This document shows, piece by piece, positions 8,385 to 17,379 of a stretch of 64,000 nucleotides of DNA. The DNA is from JAAXHF01 sp963665955 (lineage in GTDB: Bacteria; Desulfobacterota; Binatia; Bin18): positions 5,456,001-5,520,000 of the forward strand of contig OZ246887.1 of NCBI GenBank assembly GCA_965231765.1, read 5' to 3'. The notes beneath the pieces are model-generated. The model saw nothing but the letters and a program-made list of their open reading frames with translations, had not been told where the DNA came from and ran no database searches. The position numbers were made by a program, and so were the translations under genes. Numbering within the stretch: the first letter of the stretch is position 1; the number at the start of each line of letters is the position of its first letter.

Positions 8385-11300
8385 ATGAATCAAAAGAATG
8401 ATCAGGCTCCACCTCATCCTACCATCCCCAATCCTCGTGAGTTCATGCGAGCCCGCCATCCGGATCTGTTCTCAGATACGCAAGTTGATGATGTCCCCCA
8501 ACTCCCAAGGCCAGTGTTCGAATACCATCTTGAGACACTCACCAGCCGTAAGCAGGAATACGAGTTCGAACATTTTTGCCGAAAGCTGTCAGAAAAGGAA
8601 CTATGTCCTAACCTCCGCGTTCAAACCGGCCCCACGGGCGGTGGCGACAGCAAGGTTGATACCGAAACCTATCCGGTCGCCAAGGAGATTGCCGAACGGT
8701 GGTGGATAGGCTCGCCAGCGGCTGGAGCGGAGCGGTGGGCTTTCGCCTTCAGCGCCAAGAAGAGGTGGAAATCCAAGATCAAGGCCGATGTTGACAACAT
8801 CTTGTCCACCGGACGTGACTACAAGCATATCTATTTCTTCACCAATCAATTTGTCAGCGACAAGCAACGTGCAGATCAAGAAGATACGCTCTCCAAACAC
8901 GCGAAAATTCCTGTTCATATCATCGACCGCGCCTGGCTCGTGGAGAAAGTCTACGAGGCCGACCATCTGGAGCTTGCCATTGCCGCCTTGGGTATTGATG
9001 CGCGAAGTGAAAGGAGAACCCGCCCAGGTCCTCGCGACACTGAGCGCCTGGCGGAACTGGAAGAGCTGGACCAACGGGTCGCTGATCCGTCATGCTACCA
9101 AGGTGCACGCTATCAGCTGGTCGAGGACTGTCTTCGCAGCGCGCTCCTGGCCAGGGGCCTGGAGCGGCCTCGTAATGAAGTGGAAGCCCGCTTTGTCCAG
9201 GCGGACCAGCTGAGCAAAGATCTAGACTACAGACCGCAGCGACTTCGTATTGCCTACAATCGCGCCTGGACAACCTACTTCTGGTATGAGGATTATTCTA
9301 CATTTAGCCAATTTTACGAAGAGGTTGAACAGCACCTAGAAGACTCAGATCAGGCCCACGAAGTTCAACTGCTGTGGAATCTCTGGCAACTCCTGATGCC
9401 ATCGGTCGCAGAAGGACGGATTGCCGCTCAAGACGCTCAAATCGAATCTCGGCGGCAGCGCTTGGCTGCAATGCTGGAGCCCATGGCTGCCGACCCCCTG
9501 CGTCTGAACAACGCCCTCCAGGCACGCACGAGCCTGATATTTATGAGGATTAGGCAGGCTGCCCACGCCGGACAATCCGACCAGTTAGAGTCTTGTTGGC
9601 CCGATCTGGAGCAAATTGTCGATGAATGCGCCGCTTTGGGCGCTTATCCCGTAGAGCAGCTATCCGGTCTCGTTGCCGTACTCGGTGAATTCATGGATGG
9701 CCCTGCTTTTGACTCGCTCTACGAAAAACTCACAGACGTCATCAGACAGCGGCGTAGCGACGGCGCAGCAGGCGAGGCCCATTCCCGGCGCGCCCTCCAA
9801 AAGTTACGGCAAGGAAAACCTTACGAGGCAATCCGGTGGTTCGGGAGAGCCGAAGAACTTTTGATCAAGGAGGAATATCAAGCGGACCTCGTGCTAGCAC
9901 TGCTTGGAAGCAGTGCCGCTTATGAGCACGTGGGGCTCCTTTGGGCCGCTAGGAACAAGGCCCTAGCGGCTGTCGAACGAACATTGGCAGTGTTCAACGA
10001 ACAAGGGACGATGCCTCCACAAGCGCTGATCGCTATGAAACGGCTCGTGTGGATCGAACTGCAGCTTGGACGCATTCCTCAGATCCTGACCATAATGGCC
10101 TTTGAGAGCCTTATCTCTTCACATCTACATCTGTCCGAAGAGCAGCAGAAAACCTATGCCGAAGAATGGGAGATGCAAGAGGGAGTGCTTAGCATTCACT
10201 TCTTAAATCTTCCGTTCGAGGCACTTTCAAGCGTAACGCGCCTGCCTGATACGCTAGAACGGCTAGACCTCGTCCTCGCCAGGATGGCGCTTCTGTTCGC
10301 TCTTGGCCACGAGCAGGGTCTCCGGGATGAAGGGTATATCCCGGCCAGTGAAGACTCGGACGCCGTACAGACCTTTTTCGAGTCGTGGCAAGATCAGCTT
10401 ACGGCCGAAGACATTCCTCCTCAACCGGAGTTGGCAGATGGGACGACCTGCTCTCTGAAGGCGATTATTCTCGGGTCGGAACTCGTGGTCGAGACGCCTA
10501 ACAACGTCATTTCTGTCAGTATTGCCGAATCTCTCCTTGGGGCTCTGGAGGCCTTCCTCGCCACGAGCGCCGACCAGGATGTCTTCCCTCACCGCGAGCG
10601 CATGACAATTGTTGTTAGGGCATCGCAAGGATTGGCAGGTGGGCCGCAACTTCGCTTCCCGGATGGCGGCGGCGGTGACCGCGCCGAAATCGTGTATCCG
10701 CTGGACATGACGTTTACTACGGCTGATGAACGCCAGGACTACATGGAGTGGCTCCAGGACAGCCTTATCGAAATAGCGTGTCGGCTGCTGATGATACAGG
10801 ACGTACAGGCTTGGCTTGAGAAGATAGTCGGTCAGGAACGCGGTTTCTCCCGCGCTTTAGCCTTCGGGGACGCGCTGACGCTGGACACCAGTGTCTTTGG
10901 CGAAACAGCTCGGGTGCGTCTCACCGATTGGCTGAAGCCCGATGCTCAGGACTATGCCGTACTTCGGGACGGACCTTGGAGAGAGGTAAAACCCTCCAGC
11001 CCTGACAGGCCGATGGAGTCTCCCCAATTTGCTTCCGGCCCACCTCCTCCGGATATGATGGATACGGAGCGGTTGAAACATACAGATCGTCGCGTGTTGT
11101 CCCCAATAGATGTACCCTTATGGGATCAGGCAAAGTGGCGAGGAATACTGTTTGTCTGTCTCCCTGATGTCCCGCCAATACTTGCTATCGGGTTCGAGGA
11201 TGGTCGGGCTGGCCAAGCTATATTTCGGGCGTGGAAAGAGCGCTTGGGCGACGTAGATAAAGACGAGGCAATCAGGGTGGCAGTCATCACCGAGCTGTCC

Positions 11301-11687
11301 AAGCGGAACCCTGCTGAGTACGCTGTTGTCGTGGGGCCGAATCTGCAACAGATGGGAGAAAACAATAAGAAGGTCGTTATGACCGTATCAAGAATACAGC
11401 GAATGTCGCCAAACACATCGACAAATCTGGACAACTTTCTCGCGGCCTATGAAGAGGCGGGAGCTTTTCTTCTCGCACCGGCTCAGTTTCCCAAACAGGA
11501 GCCTTTTATTCAATTCGCAATCGTGAAGCGACACCTCGATCTCCGTCAGGCTTGGCAAATCGGTGAGAACGATTCTGACATCTCCGTCCTAGCCGACGCT
11601 GACGAGCCTCTCATTCCAGCAGGAGTGACAGACCCACCCATCAACAAAGCACTGGTACGAATACGAAATATGAGTCGTAGGCGGTAG
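8385..11687 (+). CDS. Large protein with restriction-nuclease-like N-terminus and helical-repeat body
   Basis: A 1100-residue protein. Residues 55-205 look like a PD-(D/E)xK nuclease: a Glu-rich helix (EYEFEHFCRKL), then GPTGGGDSKVD with Asp88 and Asp92, then the strand WAFAFSAKKRW with Lys125 as the likely catalytic Lys, followed by the IYFFTNQ and VHIIDRAWL strands of Mrr-like folds. Residues about 215-700 are alpha-helical with TPR-like texture; the remainder is unassigned. I see no P-loop, helicase or methylase motif. The start at 8385 is chosen because an earlier Met at 8274 lies inside the toxin gene. The context suggests phage or plasmid defence; this is inference. Confidence 0.7.
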   Translation: MNQKNDQAPPHPTIPNPREFMRARHPDLFSDTQVDDVPQLPRPVFEYHLETLTSRKQEYEFEHFCRKLSEKELCPNLRVQTGPTGGGDSKVDTETYPVAKEIAERWWIGSPAAGAERWAFAFSAKKRWKSKIKADVDNILSTGRDYKHIYFFTNQFVSDKQRADQEDTLSKHAKIPVHIIDRAWLVEKVYEADHLELAIAALGIDARSERRTRPGPRDTERLAELEELDQRVADPSCYQGARYQLVEDCLRSALLARGLERPRNEVEARFVQADQLSKDLDYRPQRLRIAYNRAWTTYFWYEDYSTFSQFYEEVEQHLEDSDQAHEVQLLWNLWQLLMPSVAEGRIAAQDAQIESRRQRLAAMLEPMAADPLRLNNALQARTSLIFMRIRQAAHAGQSDQLESCWPDLEQIVDECAALGAYPVEQLSGLVAVLGEFMDGPAFDSLYEKLTDVIRQRRSDGAAGEAHSRRALQKLRQGKPYEAIRWFGRAEELLIKEEYQADLVLALLGSSAAYEHVGLLWAARNKALAAVERTLAVFNEQGTMPPQALIAMKRLVWIELQLGRIPQILTIMAFESLISSHLHLSEEQQKTYAEEWEMQEGVLSIHFLNLPFEALSSVTRLPDTLERLDLVLARMALLFALGHEQGLRDEGYIPASEDSDAVQTFFESWQDQLTAEDIPPQPELADGTTCSLKAIILGSELVVETPNNVISVSIAESLLGALEAFLATSADQDVFPHRERMTIVVRASQGLAGGPQLRFPDGGGGDRAEIVYPLDMTFTTADERQDYMEWLQDSLIEIACRLLMIQDVQAWLEKIVGQERGFSRALAFGDALTLDTSVFGETARVRLTDWLKPDAQDYAVLRDGPWREVKPSSPDRPMESPQFASGPPPPDMMDTERLKHTDRRVLSPIDVPLWDQAKWRGILFVCLPDVPPILAIGFEDGRAGQAIFRAWKERLGDVDKDEAIRVAVITELSKRNPAEYAVVVGPNLQQMGENNKKVVMTVSRIQRMSPNTSTNLDNFLAAYEEAGAFLLAPAQFPKQEPFIQFAIVKRHLDLRQAWQIGENDSDISVLADADEPLIPAGVTDPPINKALVRIRNMSRRR

Positions 11688-11928
11688 CAACCTGTGGATT
11701 GCGGGCTGGCCTATTGGCCGAGCTGCTCCGGCGTCCTGACTAGCCGCCCGCCTGCCCCCGCGTTCTCTACGTCTGATAATTTTTCATTCTGTCGCCTCCC
11801 TGTTTGACGTGCGATCATTTTTGTGCGCATAGTCGGGGACCATTAACACCGACCAGGGCAGCATTCACATTAACCTAAAAAAAAGGGTCTAAAGACATAA
11901 TTCATCGCCTCGGAAGGGGCCGGCTCGC
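11688..11928. other. Non-coding stretch after the nuclease-like gene
   Basis: No gene is seen. It contains GTCTGATAATTTTTCATTCTGT near 11771, part of which (GTCTGATAATT) recurs near 12602 beyond the HicB gene, and two ATTAAC-containing segments around 11842-11875. The repeated sequence flanks the small-ORF/HicB unit and could mark an insertion or recombination boundary. Confidence 0.4.
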
Positions 11929-12051
11929 ATGGCACGTTCTATAGTGGGCAATCGAAAAACGACGGTTAAGGATCGAAAAAAAGAAATCGGGAAGGGCCTG
12001 CTCAACAAGATGCTCGCAGACCTCGGCATTCCCAAGGACGAATTCCCTTAG
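11929..12051 (+). CDS. Small basic protein of unknown function
   Basis: A 40-codon reading frame beginning MARSIVGNRKTTVKDRKKEI and ending LADLGIPKDEFP. GGAAGGGG lies about 10 bases before the ATG. It is strongly basic in the first half. It sits 47 bp upstream of the HicB-like gene, where a hicA toxin would often be, but it lacks the HicA GxH motif and is too short. I do not recognise it. It may be a genuine small partner gene or a chance frame. Confidence 0.35.
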   Translation: MARSIVGNRKTTVKDRKKEIGKGLLNKMLADLGIPKDEFP

Positions 12052-12098
12052 GCTGGGCGGTAAGACGCTGGCAGCGTGGGGAAGAAAAGCGGTGATCC

Positions 12099-12536
12099 AT
12101 GCGACACACTTTCAACTATCCAGCAGAAATCGAGCAGGACGAAGATGGCCGGTTTGTTGTCATGTTTCCAGACTTCGGGTGGGGAGCGACCGATGGAGCC
12201 ACCCGCGAGGAAGCGCTGACCGAGGCGCAGGACTTGCTGCGGGAATTGATCGCGACGACGATCCGCGAGGGCCACGCCTTACCCGCCCCGTCGCGCGCCA
12301 GTAAGCGGCGGCCGTTAGTCATTCCACCGTTGCAGATCGCGCTGAAAGCGGCTCTCTACGACGCCTATCGCCAGGCCAACATCTCACAACGCAGCCTCGC
12401 CCGCGAGCTGAACATTGCGGAGAACGAGGTGCGGCGGATGTTGAACCCGGACCATGCCACGAAGGCCGCCACCATCGACGCGGTGTTAGGGCGGCTCGGC
12501 GCCCGGATCTCCCTGACTGTTGATAAAGCGGCTTAG
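12099..12536 (+). CDS. Orphan HicB-family antitoxin with HTH
   Basis: A 145-residue HicB antitoxin. The N-terminal degraded RNase-H-like domain is clear (FNYPAEIEQDEDGRFVVMFPDF, then ATREEALTEAQDLL). The C-terminal part (about 85-140) is a helix-turn-helix with NISQRSLARELNIAENEVRRML and ATIDAVLGRLG. HicB normally binds and blocks HicA and represses its own operon. No HicA with the GxH catalytic motif is found on either side, so this copy is an orphan, an anti-toxin or a stand-alone repressor. Start at 12099. GC-rich relative to flanks. Confidence 0.85.
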   Translation: MRHTFNYPAEIEQDEDGRFVVMFPDFGWGATDGATREEALTEAQDLLRELIATTIREGHALPAPSRASKRRPLVIPPLQIALKAALYDAYRQANISQRSLARELNIAENEVRRMLNPDHATKAATIDAVLGRLGARISLTVDKAA

Positions 12537-12767
12537 GCGGTGCCCCGGTTCAGATCGGCCTGCAACCGGGCCAGATCGGGCCGAAATGGCTCCGTTTTGC
12601 GTCTGATAATTCTCTATTATGTGAACCTTGCGCCTTGATTTTATTGGGCTTTTGCGACACGTCCCACCCACCCCCAAAACCCCCAGGAAATACGGCCCTG
12701 CAAGCGGGGCAGTTAGCAGTCCTTGAGGAGGGAAGGTGCCGTGGGTGTGGCTCTTCACTCGGCCGCG

Positions 12768-13735
12768 TTAGTCCATCATCAAGTCGAGCAGCTCCTCAAT
12801 GACTGCTTCAATTTCCTCTGTTTCTTCCCGCGTCACGGCTGCTTCTTCTTCCGCCTCTAGTTCCGCCTCTAGGCTGAATGCCTGAGAGGTGGCTTGACGG
12901 ATACGTGTGCCGGTTGTCGGATACCGCTGAAACACTACATCTTCGGCAATGGCCCTGGCCACTGACTCCTCATCACACGATCCGACCCCAAACCCATAAT
13001 GCCCCTGTACGGTGTTTCCCCTTGGTTCGTACAGAAAGGATCCACGGCAGATATTCCCATCAATGTGAAGAAGACCATACGAGTATCCTTGCACTTCAGC
13101 TACGCCGATCGCAGCGGCTTGTATATCATCATAGACGCATTGCTTAGACGCATCCCCCCGACACGGTTCCACGCGGGGAAACTGATAGGTTTGTGTGGTA
13201 TGGCGATTCACAAATCGCCAGGTCCCCAGGAATTGGCCCACGCCACTCATCGGCGGCGGCGGGGCGGTCCCGGTAAAATCTGTTGCGACAAAGCTTTGTG
13301 ATCCCTCAGACCACTGGAGGGTGACACGTTGTCCATTGCTCAGGGTTGCGGTTCCTGATCCAGAGACCCCTTGCAAAAAATCAACGCCGGGCGTCACCAC
13401 GATGAATGTTGCCCGGTCAAACTCGCTGCCGTTGTCATAGACCACCGCGGTGTGTCGCCCATTCCCGAGCACGCCCCAATTCCAGATTGCGACAAAGCCA
13501 TTCTCGCTATCCCCACAGGCAGAACGGGTATCCCCGCGCTCGCTGCGATAGCTGAGCGGCAGGGAACGCCCCCCGTTGAACCGGACGTCAGTTGTCCGTT
13601 TGCCTGGCATTTCCAGCCGGAAATGACCCCAATACCGGATTGGGTAGAACCGGGGCCGGGGATCTCCAATGTGGCGGTATGGCCGACTGAGACCCCCAAA
13701 AAGATACTGAGAGTCAAGCTCATAAAAAAATGCAT
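12768..13735 (-). pseudogene. Frameshifted secreted protein of unknown family
   Basis: The ATG at 13735 with AGAAGG upstream opens a signal peptide (MHFFMSLTLSIFLGVSVGHT), then ATLEIPGPG and SGIGVISGWKCQANGQLT. At about 13605 the reading must shift: the family-like continuation VRFNGGRSLPLSYRSERGDT, ACGDSENGFVAIWNWGVLG and FDRATFIVVTPG lies in another frame down to 12768. One missing G after CTGAC explains it. The rest has a Pro-rich linker, a second domain with Cys pairs (EPCRG, KQCVY, NICRG, GSCDE) and an acidic coiled tail. It would be exported; its role is unknown. The shift could be decay or a sequencing error. Confidence 0.6.
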
Positions 13736-13901
13736 AGCTGCCTTCTTTCTCGGAACAGTTCAGGCCCAGCGGAATTGCCGGACCGTGTCTACCTACACAC
13801 CAGGGCCATTCAACGCTAGCCCTACGCTGCTCATATGGACAGGATGAGGAACAGGTAGCGAAGGGCTGAAGTTTCAATTTTTAGCCCCTCACCGCCCGGT
13901 C

Positions 13902-14057
13902 TTAGTCTTCTCTTGACCCAACCAAAATCTTGCGGCGTGTCTCCCGTTTCCGTTCCGCCTGCTGAGCCCGGCCCTTCACGCGCTGAATCTCGGCATTGAT
14001 CCGGGCGCGTTGCTCTTCCAGCTTCCGTATTCTATCAGCAGCCTCTGCTCTTGGCAT
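13902..14057 (-). pseudogene. Mobilisation (MobC/TraD-like) protein remnant
   Basis: A 51-residue frame starting MPRAEAADRIRKLEEQRARI, with a GGGGAGC ribosome-binding site. The coiled, Arg-rich body ending ERKRETRRKILVGS matches the conserved start of small mobilisation/relaxosome accessory proteins (MobC/TraD type). Those continue further, while this one stops after SRED, so it is likely a truncated remnant. It marks the right-hand edge of the 7.5-14.1 kb accessory region. A self-standing short protein is possible. Confidence 0.5.
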
Positions 14058-14231
14058 AAGGGCTCCCCGTGTGCTACCGTCCGTCGTGATTCCCAGTGGT
14101 CTACCCACCCCCGAACATAACCATATCGGATCGTGTGGAAACACGTGGCACTCGGACCATTACGATGGAGCGGGAAAGCGACGATCCCGCTTGCGTGACT
14201 CTTGTTGGTGCAGAGGAAAGGAGTGTGGCTC

Positions 14232-15977
14232 ATGGTCGATCGTATCACTGCTCTGGTGGTGAAAGATTCTTTGGAGGCAATCTCTGAAGAAATGAGTAAG
14301 ACTGTTGAGCGGACAGCCGTGCATCCGTTGTTTAACGAGGTCCATGATTATTCGACTGGGGTGTTCTTCTACGATGGGAGTGATGTCCGGCTGGTCGCCC
14401 GGGCGACGGCTATCCCAGTCCATATCTTTGCGTCTATTCTATCGGTTGAAGCCCTCATGAAGACCTTTCACGACGACCTGCACGAAGGCGATGTGGTGAT
14501 GGTCAACGACCCGTATTATGGCGGGACGCACCATGCTGACTGGACAGTCATGAAGCCCGTCTTTTTCGAAGGCAAGCCGGTTTTGTTTCCGTCTGTCCGC
14601 GCGCATATGGCTGATTTTGGCGGACCAGTGGCTGGAGGCTATAACCCCGAGGCGACCGATATCTGGCAGGAGGCGCTCCGCATTCCACCGATCAAACTCT
14701 TCGAGAAAGGTGTATTGCGCGAAGATGTGCTGGACTGGATTCTGGCCAACTCGCGTATTCCAAACGTCCTGCGCGGCGACCTGGCGGCTATGTTTGGTGC
14801 CTGCAATTTGGCCGAGCAGCGGATTCAGGCGTTGTTTGCCAAGTACGGCGGCGACGTGGTGAACGACAGTATCGAGTATACCCTCGACTACGCGGAAAAA
14901 CGTTTTCGGGCCGAGGTCACAAAATGGCCAGACGGTGTGTATGCAGGCAGCGCGATTTTAGATCACGATAGCATGGGCAGCCACGATATCGAGGTGAAAG
15001 CCACGCTCACCATTGCCGGCTCAGATTTGAGTGTTGATTTTGCCGGCTCAAGTCCGGAGGCTCCCGGCTTTGTGAACAGTCCGTTTGGCAATACTGCGTC
15101 GTGGGCCTACACCGCGCTGTGCGCTATTCTGCCCGAAGACATTCCGGTCAACTCGGGTGTGTTTCGGGCGGTCCGGATTAGTGCTCCCGAGGGCACGGTC
15201 GTCAATCCGCTCCCTCCGGCGCCGTGTATGTTCAGTACCGTCGTCATTGGTGGTGATATCGGGACAGCCACCATGCGCGCCTTAGAACAGGCTGTTCCGG
15301 ATAAGGCCGGAGCTGTGTCGCTGAACTATTGTTTGTGTACCACGTATGGGCATGACTCGCGTTATAACTCGATGTTTGTCACGATTGAGTATGGCAACAC
15401 GCTCGTGGCCGCAAGTGGTACGCAGGGCAACGACGGCTGGGGCGGCTGGCCCGCGCCGATGTGTGGACTGATTTATTCCACCGTTGAAATGAGTGAGATT
15501 CAGTTTCCGTTTTTCTACCACGAGTACGAGTATGTCTCAGACACTGCTGCACCAGGACAGTGGCGCGGCGTGCCTGGTTTTGCCATGAAGCGCGAGAGTG
15601 TGCGGGATACGTCTATTATTAACGTCGCGCTGACAGGCGTGCGGCATACCTCACCAGGTTTTGCTGGTGGAAAAAACGGTGCCAGCAGTCGCTATGTGCT
15701 CAACTGGAACACGGAACATGAAGAAGAGGTGCTTGAGTCAGCAGCCAACTATCCCTCTCCGCCAGGTTCGATCATCTCCACTTTCAAGGGCGGTGGTGGT
15801 GGCTGGGGTGAGCCGTTCAAACGTGATCCACAAAAAGTCCTCGACGATGTGCTCGATGAACATGTCAGCATCGAACGGGCAGAGCAGGACTACGGCGTTG
15901 TCGTTGTCAGCGATGCCGATTCGCTGATGATTGATATGGGTGAAACGCTGCGACGCCGAGCGCAGATGGCGAAGTGA
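14232..15977 (+). CDS. Hydantoinase B/oxoprolinase family protein (HyuB)
   Basis: A 581-residue HyuB-type subunit. The family signatures are clear: an early HPLFNEVHDYSTGVF, HEGDVVMVNDPYYGGTHHADW and HMADFGGPVAGGYNP with metal-like His and Asp residues, and a C-terminal GKNG...GGGGGWGEP. HyuB normally works with an ATPase-like HyuA in ATP-dependent opening of hydantoins or oxoproline, or in acetone/acetophenone-type carboxylases. No hyuA is adjacent; the upstream side is the mobile remnant. Start at 14232 after GGAAAGGAG. It begins a run with an LLM and a CoA-transferase. Confidence 0.88.
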   Translation: MVDRITALVVKDSLEAISEEMSKTVERTAVHPLFNEVHDYSTGVFFYDGSDVRLVARATAIPVHIFASILSVEALMKTFHDDLHEGDVVMVNDPYYGGTHHADWTVMKPVFFEGKPVLFPSVRAHMADFGGPVAGGYNPEATDIWQEALRIPPIKLFEKGVLREDVLDWILANSRIPNVLRGDLAAMFGACNLAEQRIQALFAKYGGDVVNDSIEYTLDYAEKRFRAEVTKWPDGVYAGSAILDHDSMGSHDIEVKATLTIAGSDLSVDFAGSSPEAPGFVNSPFGNTASWAYTALCAILPEDIPVNSGVFRAVRISAPEGTVVNPLPPAPCMFSTVVIGGDIGTATMRALEQAVPDKAGAVSLNYCLCTTYGHDSRYNSMFVTIEYGNTLVAASGTQGNDGWGGWPAPMCGLIYSTVEMSEIQFPFFYHEYEYVSDTAAPGQWRGVPGFAMKRESVRDTSIINVALTGVRHTSPGFAGGKNGASSRYVLNWNTEHEEEVLESAANYPSPPGSIISTFKGGGGGWGEPFKRDPQKVLDDVLDEHVSIERAEQDYGVVVVSDADSLMIDMGETLRRRAQMAK

Positions 15978-16082
15978 CACGGAGCAAGGAGCAGGGAGAG
16001 GAGAGGGCTGGAAAATTGTGTAAAATCCAGGCAAAATATGGCCACACTCACGGATAATTCCGGACAGAAAAAGGAGGATCGC

Positions 16083-17222
16083 ATGCAATTTGGTCTTTTG
16101 TACGAAATGCAAACCCCACGACCGTGGACCAAGCTCAGCAGCTACAACATCTACCACGAAGCGTTGGCCCAGATCGAACTGGCGGATAAGATTGGCTTCG
16201 ATTACGTCTGGGAAGTCGAGCACCACTTTCTGGAAGAGTATTCGCATAGCCCAGCCCCCGAAGTATTCTACGGTGCGGTTTCTCAGCGGACGAAGAATAT
16301 CCGGATTGCGCACGGCGTGCGTTTGCTGCCGCATCGCTTCAACCATCCGATTAAAGTCGCGGTGCAAGCCGCCGTGCTCGATATTCTGAGTAATGGCCGG
16401 ATGGACCTCGGCACCGGCCGCTCGACCACCGCCCAAGAGCTGGATGGCTTTGGTATTGATTATGATCGGACTCGCCTGGAAGTCCGGGAAGCTCTTGATG
16501 TCATTGTCAAAGCCTGGACGGACGAGATTTTGGAGTACGAGGGAGAAACGATTACCATCCCGCCTCGGATGGTTATCCCCAAACCTATTCAGGAGCCGCA
16601 TCCGCCGATGTGGATGGCCTGTACCGCCCCGGATAGCTACGAGATGGCTGCCAACCGCGGGCTTGGGGTGCTCAGTTTTAACTTCAACTGGGAGCAGGTC
16701 CAAAAGACCATGCAGATCTATCGTGACACTAGCAAGAGCCGCAATGATGTGGTGACCAAGGTCATCAATGATCGGTTTTCTGGTGTGGTCATGTGTCACG
16801 TGTCAGAGAGCAAAGAAGAAGAAAAAATCGGGCTCAATGGCGCGCGGTGGTTCCTGCACAACATCGCCAAGCTGTTCGAGCCGCTGATGGCCAAAAATAA
16901 TCTGTACTCGTACGAATACCTGCGTCAGCTGTTTGACCTGGGTGCCGATGCCAACGATCTCAACGATCAACAGATTAAAGATCATCCAATGGTTACCGTC
17001 GGTAATCCGGATGAAGTCAGTCGTAAGTTGGAGAAATTTCGCGACGGTGGTCTTGACCAAGTCATATTCTTCAAGCAAATGGGGGAGATTCCACACCAAA
17101 ACGTCATGCGCTCCATTCGCCGCATCGGTGAACATATCATCCCGCAGTACAATCCTCACAAGAAGGTTGCCACGGATGTTGATGTGAGCTTCGCCGAACA
17201 GCCGTTGGCCGCAGCCAAATAG
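16083..17222 (+). CDS. LLM-class flavin-dependent monooxygenase 1
   Basis: A 379-residue luciferase-like (bacterial bioluminescence family) TIM-barrel enzyme using FMNH2 or F420H2 to oxygenate or reduce an organic substrate. The typical landmarks are present: ELADKIGFDYVWEVEHHF, RIAHGVRLLPHRFNHPIKVA, the NGRMDLGTGRS loop, and PKPIQEPHPPMWMA. The ATG at 16083 has a perfect AAGGAGG. It lies 105 bp after hydantoinase B and before a CoA-transferase, all in one direction, suggesting one pathway. The substrate cannot be read from the sequence. The C-terminus has extra charged and Ala-rich residues. Confidence 0.9.
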   Translation: MQFGLLYEMQTPRPWTKLSSYNIYHEALAQIELADKIGFDYVWEVEHHFLEEYSHSPAPEVFYGAVSQRTKNIRIAHGVRLLPHRFNHPIKVAVQAAVLDILSNGRMDLGTGRSTTAQELDGFGIDYDRTRLEVREALDVIVKAWTDEILEYEGETITIPPRMVIPKPIQEPHPPMWMACTAPDSYEMAANRGLGVLSFNFNWEQVQKTMQIYRDTSKSRNDVVTKVINDRFSGVVMCHVSESKEEEKIGLNGARWFLHNIAKLFEPLMAKNNLYSYEYLRQLFDLGADANDLNDQQIKDHPMVTVGNPDEVSRKLEKFRDGGLDQVIFFKQMGEIPHQNVMRSIRRIGEHIIPQYNPHKKVATDVDVSFAEQPLAAAK

Positions 17223-17379
17223 TCGCCAGTTGTTCTCTCTTCGCACGCGCCCGGACAGCCCGTCCGGGCGCCGCTTCTTCCTACCTCATTTTGCCTCATT
17301 CAAACTCTACCTGCCCGACCACTCTGGCTCCGTCAGCTGTGGAGTGGCATACTGTCCGACCATATCTAAGGAGGACTGT

